DNA of 64,000 nucleotides from Tretioscincus oriximinensis (GCA_022410635.1 JAJVDF010000001.1:12944080-13008079); one strand, 5' to 3'. Numbered from the stretch's first letter, positions 11,403 through 22,455 are shown. Program-made: numbers and translations. The notes: generated from the sequence alone by a model not told the origin.

Positions 11403-12089
11403 CCCACCCATCCTTCTTGTAACAACTTATCTCCAACTGACAAAAAATTCAAAATTTCTCCCTCTAAGCTAACCTCTTCCTTCCTCCTCACTTAAAATTC
11501 CTTAAAAGAGCCACAGTTATTTTCTCACATTCAAACATCTAACTTCAGAAGCACAAAGCACATTTTAATTGGTCCTCACTCTTGTCAGTCATCAGATAAG
11601 TGCATGGTTGTATTTAAAAAAAAAGTGTGGTCTGGAATACGTAAGTTTTTTTATTATAATAAAGGTATATGGAGGCAAACTATATTAGGCAGCTTTAATC
11701 TATTCATGGATCTTTCAAATTGTTTAATTGGGTGTGTTATTTCCACACACACACCCATGTGTCTGCATGTATATTTTTGTATGATATTTGATCAATTATA
11801 CAGTTTATAGATCTGTTTATGCTGGATGTAAGAACATTTCAGTAACTCATAATAGACACTCAGAGAAGGAATACAAAAATTGAGTTAACAACCCTAAGGC
11901 CTTGTTTCAAAAGACTTAAGGATTCGTCTCTAATTAGAAATAAGAAACTTTTTTCCCCTTGCTTTTTAATATACGTCATCTGTTTTTTTTAAGAGCAACA
12001 CAATGCCGTTTATATAGAATTGCTATTGGTTTCCCAACTAACAGAAAAAGGCAAAACATTAATGCATTGGCAACTCTCTGCAATTGGCA
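11403..12089. other. No recognised feature
   Basis: Contains a short CA run near 11740-11755 and nothing else recognised. Confidence 0.35.
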
Positions 12090-12345
12090 TTTGGAGGCAT
12101 TCTGCCTGTCTCTCTTGCGTGAGTCAGTATCTAAGCACCCATTCTAGTAGCCANTGATGCACATGACTTCCATGATTTTTTCTAATCCTTTCTTAAAATT
12201 ATCCCGGCTGGTTGCTGCCACCTCTTTTGGTAATTAATTCCATAGACCTATGGCCCTCTTGATGAAAAAGTACTTCCCCATGTCTGTACTGATTCTCTTG
12301 CTCATCAATTTCATAGACTGCCCCTCTTCTTCCAGTGGTATATGA
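12090..12345 (-). mobile_element. CR1 LINE fragment, minus strand
   Basis: The blocks ATTCTGCCTGTCTCTC, ACCCATTCTAGTAGCC, GCTGGTTGCTGCCACCTCTT, AATTCCATAGACC and GATGAAAAAGTACTT match the antisense CR1 3' end region seen at 7240-7540. The terminal 3' UTR is missing and divergence is higher than in the 7133 copy. Confidence 0.75.
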
Positions 12346-12633
12346 TAGAGTGACAGTGAACTTGGCAGCAAAGTTTACTGCTAGCTATGCCCGAGGAGTA
12401 TGCCATATTGCCAGAAGAGGAAGAAGAAATGTGTCTATTATCTGAACCATAGTAAGAATCCAAAGCAGTGGGTTTGTCATTGTCCCGATGCTTTCTGGGC
12501 ATTACCCCCAGAAATATGGGCAGCACAAGCTCAGGGACTTGTCTAATCTTAGAATATTTAAATATTATTATTTGAAATAACAATTTTGTTATGTGAACCA
12601 GTCTGGGATTCCAGAGTGAAGAATGATACATCA

Positions 12634-12840
12634 TAGGCTGGACCAGATGATGCCTTTTGCGTGGTGGTGGTGGTGGTGGTGGTGAAAACCCGGTTGTGGG
12701 GTGCCTCCCGTTTTTTGCTGAGGAAATTTTTTTTCAGGAAATTTTTTTTTTGAAAAAAAAAAAAATCCTCAGCAAAAAAATGGGAGGCACCCCCAAACCA
12801 GGTTTCCACCTCCCCCAAAAAGGTTCATCTGGTCAGGCTA
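12634..12840. mobile_element. hAT-type MITE with perfect 8-bp TSD, palindromic
   Basis: A 207-bp element with terminal inverted repeats TAGGCTGGACCAGATG (left) and its counterpart CATCTGGTCAGGCTA (right). The flanks 12626-12633 and 12841-12848 are both ATACATCA, an exact 8-bp target duplication, which is the hAT hallmark. The interior is largely self-complementary (GCTGAGGAAA against TCCTCAGC, GGTGCCTCCC against GGGAGGCACC), so the whole element can fold into a hairpin. A GGT microsatellite lies at 12661-12682. It has no coding capacity and is related to the 13503 element by its ends. Confidence 0.85.
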
Positions 12841-12848
12841 ATACATCA

Positions 12849-13502
12849 ACATATATAAATATGAATGGGAGCATATGATAGAAAGTCAAATTTAATTTAA
12901 TAATGGGATATTTAATATATTGAGTATTGTGCTCACGAGCATTTGTTACTCTTTTCCAAATTTATAACAAGCTTTCTAGTGCTTTTAAAGGTTTAGTTGT
13001 ATATACAGATTTTGATGTTTAAGCAAAGCAATCATGCATTTTTGCGTCAGTGTATTGCCATGATTAGTTTTGAAGCTAAATAGAATTTTGCTTGTCTTAA
13101 ATGGGATAGTTAATTCACTGTAATTTTACTTACAATATATTTAATCAGTACTGTATTGGGTGTGATTTCTCCTAACAGTAAAGGTTGGGGAGGAGATAAT
13201 TTGCATTGTATGCTATTGTTGGTAAGCAAATGACTGAAAACTTTTTTTTTTATGTTTACCTACTTCTGTCCATGTTAAGGTAGTTTTTAATGTGTAGCAA
13301 TCTGCTGAAGGGAAGAACTTGAATTGAGTTTGCCCAAACATTGCAATCTCTGAAGCAGTAATCCATACTTTGGAGGTGACAGATATAAAATATTTGTTTT
13401 TATGTTTCAGTTTTTAGGGTGGCTTTTTTGTGATCATAGACATTTTCTGCACATAAAGGCCCATTTGATAACCTTAAGGGATTAATTGATCCACATGTTA
13501 GA
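12849..13502. other. No recognised feature
   Basis: AT-rich spacer between two related MITEs; nothing recognised. Confidence 0.35.
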
Positions 13503-13920
13503 TAGGCTGATCAGATGACCCCTTTTGGGGGGCAAACCTGGATTTTGGGGTATCTGGGGGGGCATTTCCCCATTTTGGCTGAGGGAAAAAAAATCACTGC
13601 ACCACCATTAGGGGGGGCTGGCAACTGGAGCCAGCTCCTGAAGGCACTCTCCTTTCAGTTTTTTTTAAATTTTAAATTCACTGCAGCACTGCTATGAAGC
13701 TCTGGCAACCGAGGCCAGCTCCTGAATACACCCTTCCCCCCAACCCCCAAAGTGATGTCACAAAGTTCCCCCATGCTTTCCAAATTTCCCGCATGCTTCA
13801 GGGATTTTGGGGGGGCTGGGTGTGCACATTGGTGGGTAATTTGCATATTCATGAATATGCAAATTAGCATGAATATTAATTACCTGCAAAAATTGGGCCT
13901 CAGAAAATCTGGTCAGTCTA
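13503..13920. mobile_element. Second MITE of the same family, 418 bp
   Basis: The left end TAGGCTGATCAGATGACC and the right end GGTCAGTCTA mirror the termini of the 12634 element. The interior differs and is longer, with G-rich runs and two GCCAGCTCCTGAA repeats (about 13631 and 13713). A 30-bp perfect palindrome lies at 13837-13866. The flanking 8-mers do not match, so the target duplication has decayed or the ends are slightly different. It is non-coding; the frames inside are accidental. Confidence 0.65.
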
Positions 13921-15692
13921 TTTAGTGCAAAACTGTGAGACTCCATTTTCTACAGGCATACAATACCCCATCTGCATTAGAAAGAGCATAATCCAGATTA
14001 AGGAGTCTCTGTTTGAAATTATCGATATCCATGATTAAACATGCCTGCTTGGCCCTAGATCAAAACACAAGAGATATGCACAAGCCACACCTCCTATGTT
14101 CATGACTGTCACGGAACACTTTTTGGTAGTATACGAAAGAGCACCTCTCTCTCTCTCTGAGGTTTCAAGTCTAGGGGTGTTTGTTTCTAGCCCTCAGAGT
14201 CTGGTCTTGAAATCCCCATGTGCTTGAAGAAGAGGGGGAAATAGTCTGGCCCAGCATTGTTATAGTGATGGTGCTGTTGCAGATTATTACTTTTCATAGT
14301 TCTAACCAACTGACCTGGCTATTTCAGATCCATTGATTCTGACCAGTGGGTAGAAAAGAAACAGCCTGCTTGCCCTTGAGCAGAAGTTTTCATCTATGGA
14401 TATACTCTTGAATTCCTATTTAGAAGAATAAACTTGAATATATGTCTCGTTTTCTTGCAGAAAGTCTTCAGGGATCACAATTATTTGCTGAAGTAAACAC
14501 TTCTAGTAGATAGTTTTAGCAATTACTATCCTTACATTTTTTGAACAAGAAATGATTGATACCATATTTAAAGTCATCTGCGTGCTGAAAGAATTCAGGT
14601 TCATAGGTGAAAGCAGCCAGATTCTGGCCAACTAAGTAATTGGCATAAATTTAAGCCTGTCATTATATTTACTTGCATACCTTAAGGGATTGATGGGTTC
14701 TTCTATGGTGCGTTTGTATTATCCAAAGCGGATACAGTTTCCCAGCAGGTTAGGAAATAGATAACTCATTTTTCTCTCTTAAATGCAATATCATAGATCT
14801 TCCTCTATTGCTCATGAAAAGCTGTAAAAATGAAACTATAAAAATGAGGGAGCAGATTTACAAATGATTAGCTGGAACACAATAAATAGATGATCTCACT
14901 TTATTACAGCAATACTTGCCTTTTAATCAGAATGGCACATATCTGATACCATGTTGGAAAATTGTGTTTCTCACTCACATTAGCTGCCGAAGTGATAAAT
15001 GGCATCACCACTGGAATTGTTCTCCTTTGNAAACTGGTGACGACAACTTACTTTTATTGGCAGTGATGTTTTTTCTTTCCATTCCAAAGTATTCTGGAAT
15101 TGCTTCTCATAATTTAGGACTCAAACTAAAGCTTTCAAATATTTCATCAGAATTCCCAGATTATGTTTCTCTCCTTCTCTCAATTTTTATTTCCCTTTTT
15201 TAAAAAAGTCTGTTTACGATGATTTTTGAGGGTTTTTGAAGCTTTTCAGTTAAGATTAATTAGTAATAATATTTTAGCTTGTGCAGACAGGTTTCTAGAA
15301 TTCAGAAGAGCAGGCATTTTAGGTGGGTAGTAAATAGCACCTCAGAGAATGGTCCTAGCCTTTTGTTCCCCGTTTATCTCTGTGGTATTACTGGACCTCT
15401 ATGCTAGAAATGGATTTCTGATGATAATTGTTGAAATGTTATGATCAAATCTCGAGAATTACGTAATGTCTCGTAATGTCTTCTGCAGAATCGTTGTAGG
15501 AAGTAGCAATATTACTTCAGTACAAGTGTAGTACATGTGGACAAGTGTAGAAAGCATCCGGTACCTGGATCTTTCTACCACCGTCCCTTTTAGGGACTTG
15601 GGAGCCAGCTGTGATTGTGGGCTAGAGAGATCACAGGCTGGCTGGGGGTCTGCTATGAAGAGAGCAGACGAAAAGAAGAAAGTTTAGAAGTC
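13921..15692. other. No recognised feature
   Basis: Contains a CT run at about 14142-14158. No motif-bearing frame or recognised repeat otherwise. The part just left of 15693 may be flanking sequence of the LTR. Confidence 0.35.
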
Positions 15693-16424
15693 TGTTGCTA
15701 AAATAACCACACAGACAAAGAGCCTCAGGTGGAAGCATGGTTTACTTCAGGAAAGGAAAGGAGAGGAAGTGAACCCAGATTGTTGGTCACCAGGTCTTTT
15801 AAAACCTCCCTCCCAGGAGGAGTTACAGGCAGTCAGCTGGTACAAAACATCTCCCAGGCTCCTCTTGCTTCTGTAAACATCCTGGCCTTGGCCCAGCCCA
15901 TTCCTTTGTTCTGGGGTCCTTCAGGCTTCACTTCCTGGCTGCAGAGCCTCACCATGCGGCCTGCGGAGCCACCATTGTTTAGCTAATACTTTGCACATAC
16001 ACAGGCAGAAGAGGAAATGAAGGATTAGCCAAGTTACTACTGAAACAAAGGGGCTGGGGTGGGGTATTACAAAGAGGTGGCAAAAAGTGGTTAGATCAGA
16101 AATGCAAAGTAGAAAGCAAACTGCAAAAGTTGAAATTACAGGCTGGAACAGTAACTTTTAAGCTATATTTTAAGTAAATAAAATTCTCAATATTACAAAC
16201 TATAGAATATTAATAGAGGCTTGCATAAAAATATTTACAGGTATAAAATACAACAGACAAGAATTGTGTAATTCCAGAACTAAAGGTTTATCAATTTTGT
16301 ACTGGTGTTTTATTGTTAGCTGCCTTATAGGGTAAGGTATAAGTAAAAATAAATAAAGGGGGGCTAATACTGTGTATGTTCTTCTTTTATATAATTATTT
16401 ATTAAGTTTGATTTTGGTAACACA
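15693..16424 (-). mobile_element. LTR (family B), minus strand, carrying a nested L2 tail
   Basis: On the minus strand the block starts TGTGTTACC and ends GGTTATTTTAGCAACA, giving a TG...CA layout with loosely matching terminal repeats. Immediately upstream on that strand lies a G-run (16427-16435 read in reverse) that fits a polypurine tract. An L2 3' tail at about 16295-16366 is inserted within it. I found no clear poly(A) signal near the expected R region, and no internal ERV genes are recognisable beyond 16436. Confidence 0.5.
16295..16366 (+). mobile_element. L2 LINE 3' tail nested in LTR B
   Basis: TGTTTTATTGTTAGCTGCC, then CTTATAGGGTAAGG and an AAATAAATAAA tail match the common L2 3' end in this window. 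Confidence 0.6.
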
Positions 16425-16652
16425 GTCCCCCCCTTAATAATATTGGTAGATGGTCTTTAATTTGAATAAGACACTCGGATTTTATATATTGGTATGATAT
16501 ATAGGTGTAGATAGGATTTGTGAGATAGGAAGGATAAAATAAATTAGTTCTGTAAATAAGGTTTAATTCTTCAGGTAGGCTGCCACCACTCCCCTCAGGA
16601 AGAAATCAAAATTATGGAATGAAAATGATATCAGAATGAGCCCCTTTTACTC

Positions 16653-17133
16653 TGTTAATCCAAATAATAAAGACTTCTCTGTTTAAAAACACAAAACCAG
16701 CTTTATTAAAACAAAATAACAGGTGGATCTCAAACTTAAAAAACCAATGATACAAATTAACAACACTGGGTTAGGGTAAAAGGTACTGGCACTTCACAAA
16801 GTCTACTGCAACAGATTCCCTCTCTGCTTGCCTACATTTAAAGTCTTCCCTAGCTCTCCCTTTTCTCTCCCTGCCACGCCAGCAGTTCTGCATCCCTCTT
16901 TGGTGTTTCTTTATTGATTTTCACACTCCTGGCAGAGAACCAGTATTAATTCAATTGTTTGGCCACACGCTCAAATAATCTCTCTCAGCAACCATTTATC
17001 TCTCAACCAATCAACAACAACCTGATCAAGACCTACTCTCACTCACACCTCTCCGTTTTATAAATCAAGCCCCGCCCCCAAGGCTTAGTTTCTTAGCTTA
17101 GGAAATTTAAAGAAGCTTCACTCTTTCATTACA
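16653..17133 (-). mobile_element. Solo LTR (family C), minus strand, with intact core promoter layout
   Basis: On the minus strand it starts TGTAATGAAAG and ends TTTGGATTAACA, about 481 bp. In order it contains a GC-box-like GGGGCGGGGCTT (plus 17070-17080), a TATA box TTTATAAAACGG (plus about 17054-17064) and a poly(A) signal AATAAA (plus 16702-16707) in TTTTAATAAAGCTGG. That order fits U3-R-U5. No internal genes adjoin, so it is best called a solo LTR. The copies of TTACTCT at 16647-16653 and 17142-17148 may be a target duplication with slightly displaced ends. Confidence 0.65.
17054..17064 (-). promoter_or_regulatory. TATA box of LTR C
   Basis: Minus-strand TTTATAAAACGG lies just downstream of a GC box, about 70 bp inside the LTR start and 350 bp before the poly(A) signal, which is the position expected for an LTR promoter. 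Confidence 0.5.
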
Positions 17134-18030
17134 CCCGTCTGCTTACTCTTTGGAAGAGTGTGTGCCCTATTCAGCTGCCCTACAGTGAACAGCTAGCCAA
17201 CTATAAGGCATCTTTTCTGTTATAGCCCCAACCCTAATAGGAACTGATGCAATGAGAGGTTGAGAAGCTCACAGCAGGGATTTACTAGGAAACAGCAGAG
17301 TTAGACACAGCCTTATCTCTCTGTAGACCATCCCAAACAGCATTAGCAGGTATTACAGGGCTTCTAATGGTAATCTTGTAAATGCTTGTCTGACCCCCTT
17401 ACTGCATTTGGATGACAATATATCATGTGACTCAAAGGCCTGGTACATAGAATTTGAACTGTCCAGAAAACGTACCTTAAACTTAACTTTGTGTGGTCCT
17501 TATAAGTTGACCACACAGAGTTTCCGTTTGAGGTAAGTTAAAGCATATTATTAGATTGGAGGTTAATCAAACAATTAGTGATGTGAATGATCTGTTCCTG
17601 CTATTTGCTTGAACTACTTCCTGGTCTCAAAGTACAAAAAAAATTGCATTTAAGGTAAGTTTGTGAATGGCTTTGGAATGTGGGACTGGGGGATGCTGAG
17701 TGCAATTAGCGATGCAAATGCAGCAGTGCAGCAGTCTCAGTGTGAATCCACCCCAAGTGCCCCATAAACTCCCCCAAAATCTAAGATCCACCCAATACAC
17801 CTATATATTTCTCTGTTGATATATGTAACTTTCCCTTGGTCTTGGGAGGGCATCCTTCTTCCATTTGAGTATATATTAAAATTGGCATTGGCTCCTCCAA
17901 AATGAATAATTTGGCTTTCCCCATGTGCTTCTTGTGTGAACTGAGCTCTACAAAAACTTCAAACCCCTCTTCCCTAACATCATGTGGTCACACTGCTGGG
18001 AGTACAGCAATATATGAGAAATAGCTGGGG
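17134..18030. other. Unassigned; contains an imperfect 30-bp inverted repeat
   Basis: An inverted repeat (about 17469-17498 with 17509-17538, ten-base loop) lies in otherwise unrecognised sequence. It may be a MITE remnant. No coding frame is convincing. Confidence 0.35.
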
Positions 18031-18037
18031 CTGGGAG

Positions 18038-18178
18038 TGACGTCATTGTGATGTCACTTCCGCCCCCTGCTTTTGGAAAGGATGCCCTGGGGTCGGAAGT
18101 GGCTTCATAAATGATGTCACCTCTGGTCTCTGCACCTGGAGTGATGTCACTTCTGGTCCCACTCTAGAAATGACATCA
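18038..18178. repeat. Cluster of five CRE-like octamers in a short degenerate tandem repeat
   Basis: TGACGTCA at 18038 is followed by TGATGTCA at 18049, 18112 and 18142, and TGACATCA at 18171, each within related context (GTGATGTCACTTC, TGGTC). The arrangement looks like a diverged short-period repeat, probably transposon-derived. Whether CREB/ATF proteins bind is unknown. Confidence 0.6.
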
Positions 18179-18189
18179 CAAAATGTTCA

Positions 18190-19877
18190 CAAGGAACACT
18201 CAGATCATGTGTTCAGTCTAGATTAAAAGGCAGCTGGTCTGTCATATNTAAACTAGCTGCACGTCATGCCCAACAAAGTTTCTAAACCCCAAAAGATCTG
18301 CCCTGCAAACTTAATAATGCACCGGCAGTTATTCCTCCAAAGTCATAGCTCGTTTGCATTCAAACTAAATCAAAATTGCATGTTATTGAGTACCATTATT
18401 GACTAGAACAGGCTGTGACAGGCCCATGTTAGTCCAGTTATAATAGCAGAATAGCAAGTAAACAGAAGCCCCGCTAAACCATGTTTTGGAACAGAGTACG
18501 GTGAAGTTTGAATCAGGTCTTGGAGACACTTTGCTGACTTGCTATCATAGTCCCATACGTCAGGGTTTGCCACAGTAGGCTTTGATGTTTGTACTTCCAG
18601 AAAATCTAGTTTTATACTCTCATTTGGGAGTATTATTTATTGACTCCTTCCCTTTCCTCCATTTTGATTATGCAGATAGGAAGGCTTGATTATACTGCTC
18701 TTTATGTTGATTACTGCCATTATGTGATTTTTATTTTATTTTTTATTTTTGCATACAGCAATATCAAGTACTTACCACCTGCCAAGTGTTAGCTCTTGGC
18801 ACAGCATGGAAGATTAACTTCACAAGGCAAACGCCAATTCTGAGTGGGGCAGGGGAGAATAGTGTGCATTATTTTTTATATAAATGCATGCAGACTAGTG
18901 ACCCAGCCAATCTGATTGATTGTTTTCATCCTACAAATAGTGAAGCTGTTGTACACAATTATCTTCAGCAGGTCGCAACAAAAGGGTAATTTTTATACAA
19001 ATGTAGATTCAAATCTGATTAAATATGTGGGAAATGTTAGCCCTATCAATCAAGGGAAGCTGAAAGGTGGAATGTTTTTAAAGTCTGAAGTGCCAAAGTG
19101 TCATTTTTGTTGTTAAAATAGTCTGTATTTGGGCAAAACAGGGAAATGATTATTAGGAAAATGGACTGGTTTGAACCGCTACCTTTCTTTTTCCGATTGC
19201 TCCTGCTCTGTGATAATTAGCTCCCTGCCTACCAGGAGGATCAGAAATTTCTATTTTAATAGTGGGTGCCTGTAGTTTGCCAATCACACAAGGTTTCAGC
19301 ACCATCTCAAAGCATTTGTAAACCATCCACCACAATGTAAAGTGTGGTTAAATTTGGCAGGGTTTGAAAAATACATCGTTGTTGGTAATTTAAATGACTT
19401 TTTAAAGCCTGTTTTCAGTAAGATTGCCATGAAACATTGCAGCAAATTTAAATTATTTATATAACCCATTCATATAACCAGCAGTTGGTCACAACTCCTT
19501 GGCACCCAGCAACAACAATTTATGTTTGAACTACAGGGAGCAGTGTTGTATGATCCAGTGTAATCTTTTTGTGTGTGCAGTATAATAGAACCAGGGGACA
19601 CAGGGTAGAATGGTAGGATAAAATCATAGGAGTGAGTGGATGGGAGAGTTGGAACCAATAAGGTTTCATCCAAGAGGTAATCTGTCGAAGAGGTGGTTAT
19701 AGCAACCCCCTGGATGGCTTTAGATATGTTCGTTGAGGGCTAAAGAGGAATCTGGCATTTGTACCCTCTCTTGGTTTATAGAGGGGCTTATAAGATTCTT
19801 GTTCAAAGGCTTACATCTATTTTGTGTTCCCCAACAGATTAGTGGTGGAACTCATGCATCTACTAGAACTGTAGATT
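18190..19877. other. No recognised feature
   Basis: No recognised repeat or coding motif. Short frames at 18786-19335 have no distinguishing feature. Confidence 0.35.
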
Positions 19878-20024
19878 GCAAATCTACTTTCATTCATATA
19901 GCTGAGCTGGCTAAAGCTGACGCCAATAGTGGGTGCTCACCCCTCTCCATAGCTGACACAGGGCTTTGAAAACAGATCTATCACATGAAAGACTGACTCT
20001 TAACACCCAAGCCATTCGTGCCTC
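19878..20024 (-). mobile_element. tRNA-headed SINE (family 2), minus strand, head only
   Basis: On the minus strand it reads GGCACGAATGGCTTGGG then GTTAAGAGTCAG, a tRNA-like A-box region, followed by GCCCTGTGTCAGC and AGCCAGCTCAGCTATATGAA. The same order is found at 50475-50170 and, on the plus strand, at 53361-53585. The 3' half is missing here. Confidence 0.65.
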
Positions 20025-20044
20025 TACTGAGTGAGATATTTTGG

Positions 20045-20220
20045 TGTGTCAGGCGGGATCCTTTTAAAGGCCATTTAAAAGCAGTTGGGAGTAGACAAAG
20101 GTTTTGATTGTGTCTTCTGCTTAAGATGCCCAGAAACAGTTGGTGAGTCACTGTGAGAGACAGGACATTGAACTAGATATGTGGTGTCTCAATCCAGCAG
20201 GGCTCTTCTTATGTGCTTAT
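20045..20220 (+). mobile_element. CR1 LINE 3' UTR fragment, first of two
   Basis: It ends AACTAGATATGTGGTGTCTC, AATCCAGCAGGGCTCTTCTT, ATGTGCTTA, which is the plus-strand CR1 3' terminus (compare 33345-33585 and 49365-49625). Strongly 5'-truncated. Confidence 0.75.
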
Positions 20221-20229
20221 ACAGAAATT

Positions 20230-20462
20230 CAGGAAAGATAGGTGTCTATAAGAATAGATGCTAGGTACCTTCTCCAGCTTGGAGAGACAAGCAGGATGTC
20301 TTCTAAAGACCACTTGCAGGAATTAAAGAACTTATTTTTCCCCTTTGTTTTCTGCTTGAATAAATGTTCTGAAGCAGTTCATCACTTTCTACATGAGATT
20401 GAATGCTGGGTTCGATGGGCTGTGGCCTGATTCATCAGGGCTTCTCTTACATTATGTTCTTA
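20230..20462 (+). mobile_element. CR1 LINE 3' UTR fragment, second of two
   Basis: It contains GGATGTCTTCTAAAGACCA, TTTCTGCTTGAATAA, TGGGTTCGATGGGCTGTGGC, CTGATTCATCAGGGCTTCTC and a TTATGTTCTTA end. It follows the first fragment by about 10 bp in the same orientation, so the two are either a tandem duplication or two insertions at one site. Confidence 0.75.
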
Positions 20463-21954
20463 AAACTTCAGAAGACCAGATAAAACAGTAGTTCATACAT
20501 CTAGGCAAATAAAAATATTCAGATAAAAATGATAACTTATTTAAAATAATTGCAAATCAATTTGGACTGGTTAGTAAGGCCAATATTTTATGTGAAATGT
20601 GCCCAACCTTGTAATATTTATGAAATGACAATTGGCCAAGTAATGTAGAAGAAAGAAAAATCATCAGTAGAGATCATGTATGTTCAAGGCAGAATGTAGA
20701 AGAACGTTCTGCTTCTACTGGGTATATAATCTTATCTGCACCCAGGGAGGTGTGTAGATGGTTCTGACTGTAGAATTACTTATGCAAGAATCTGAAGTGC
20801 AAATAAATTTTAAAATGGTACAGGGTCTGTACAAGTACAGAAAACCTTTTTCTGGACCCATGTTCCACTTAAGCTCTCCATCCAAGTACAAAAATCAGTG
20901 GCATAGCATAGTTGCCAGAGCTCGGAGCAAGGGAGAACATGCTAGCACCTTCCCTTCCCTTTGATGTCTTGCTGCTCTCATGACTGGCTAGTGGTGGAAA
21001 TGGCTGAGAAGTTCCTGCCCAAACTACCACTGTCTCCCTCCCTCTCTGCACCATTCTTTCCTTCTCCTCTTCTGCTCTACTGCCTGGGTCTTCTGTGCTG
21101 TTGCACCTGGACATATTATATTATTAGTCCATTGGTCCAATGTTTAAATATTGGGTGATTTTCTGTGTGAGGCAAAAGGTGACCTATTTTTTTTTACTAT
21201 TACTGTTTTCTTTCTTTTGAAATTTTGCACCTGGGGCATCCTTATACTATGTACTTATGGAAACAACCAGAGGCCTTGTAGTCAACTGTCAGGGAAGTTC
21301 ATAAATAAGATACTATTTTCTTTTTAATTGTTGCCAATAATGAGAATGGTAACGAAGAATCTTACTGTTCTGATGTCCTCAGTTCAGTGAGATTACTGGA
21401 GGCTTGTACTGAACTAGATTGACATATTTCAAAAAGTGATTGCTTCTTTCTGTTCCTCATTGCTGCGGCTGACGTTGAGTACACCATGAAGCTTAAAATG
21501 ATTGAAATGAGTATTTTGCCAGGATTGTGCACTGAAATGTAAGTAGCAATTAAAGAAGACAGTGGATGTTTTTCGTTTAGTAAAACTGCAGATAAGGTGA
21601 CAGGCTGACCTAACATGTTGAAGGAGCTGTAGAATAGTCCTTCTTCAGCAGTCTTTTAAAAACTAACCTAAAGGAATAAAGGAAGAAAAGTGCCATAAAT
21701 TTTTTTAACATAGGCATGATTTCCTTTCTGTGAATGTGTTGCTAATGCACTTTATATAACAGAAAATATATTAAGACACATTAAAAGAAACATCCTAATG
21801 GGTTGTGTGCCCTTGCTAACAACTATAATCCCAGTGTTAAAATGTGGGGTATCTACTCTGTCACAATTTCTTTTTTTAAAAGCAGTGGAACTAGAACAAT
21901 AGAAGCACAAAAATACTTCATTGCATTGAAAAAAAATATCTTAAGTCCCTGGTT
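20463..21954. other. No recognised feature
   Basis: No recognised repeat or motif-bearing frame. The 60-80 codon frames on both strands overlap each other and look accidental. Confidence 0.35.
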
Positions 21955-22337
21955 GTTACCAGCAGGGTNGATTTGATTTAAATCTAACTGATTTAAATCA
22001 TGATTTAAATCACGATTTAAATCACTAGTCAGTAAGGCTTGATTTAAATCAGTGATTTAAATCAAAGTTTCTACCTAAACTANTTCTTGCTATTTTAACA
22101 TGCAAGTAGATGAAGATTTTTAGAATCACTTTTTATATTACTTTTTTCTCCCCAGTTTAATGGGTTAATCATTCATATTTGGACACCACTGTTCTGTTGT
22201 ACTTAGGAAGGAGAAAAATAATCCTGACCTTAATAACAATTTAAATAGATTTATTCAACTGAAACAATAACAACATTACAGCATAGGTTATTTGCTTAAA
22301 CAAACATCCATGTTTGTTAACTAATTTGGCTAAACAA

Positions 22338-22358
22338 TATATATATATATATATATAT
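22338..22358. repeat. AT dinucleotide microsatellite
   Basis: About ten TA/AT units inside the hAT element. Confidence 0.9.
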
Positions 22359-22368
22359 TTTAAGAAAC

Positions 22369-22455
22369 TTAGACTGTCAGCCCAGCCTTACCGATAGGCG
22401 AAGGAGCTTCATTAAAATATTCCCAAACTGGGTCTCTTTTACGGCCTGCTGCCAT
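22369..22455 (-). pseudogene. BED-zinc-finger-like N-terminal fragment of hAT transposase
   Basis: A 28-codon frame starts ATG at 22455 and reads MAAGRKRDPVWEYFNEAPSP before ending at TAA (22371-22369). The (K)RDPVW-x-YF pattern is the start of a BED-type zinc finger, the DNA-binding domain at the N-terminus of many hAT transposases; the Cys/His half that should follow is lost after GKAGL. Sitting inside an element with hAT ends and 8-bp TSD, it is best read as the remnant of the element's own transposase gene. It is too short to function. Confidence 0.6.

Noticed and set aside
12657..12878. Glycine-rich 73-codon protein
   Set aside because: The frame is produced by the GGT microsatellite and T/A runs inside a palindromic MITE.
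16436..16640. Env C-terminus upstream of LTR B on the minus strand
   Set aside because: About 60 codons are open, but the peptide shows no transmembrane segment or CX6CC-like motif. AT-rich chance cannot be excluded.
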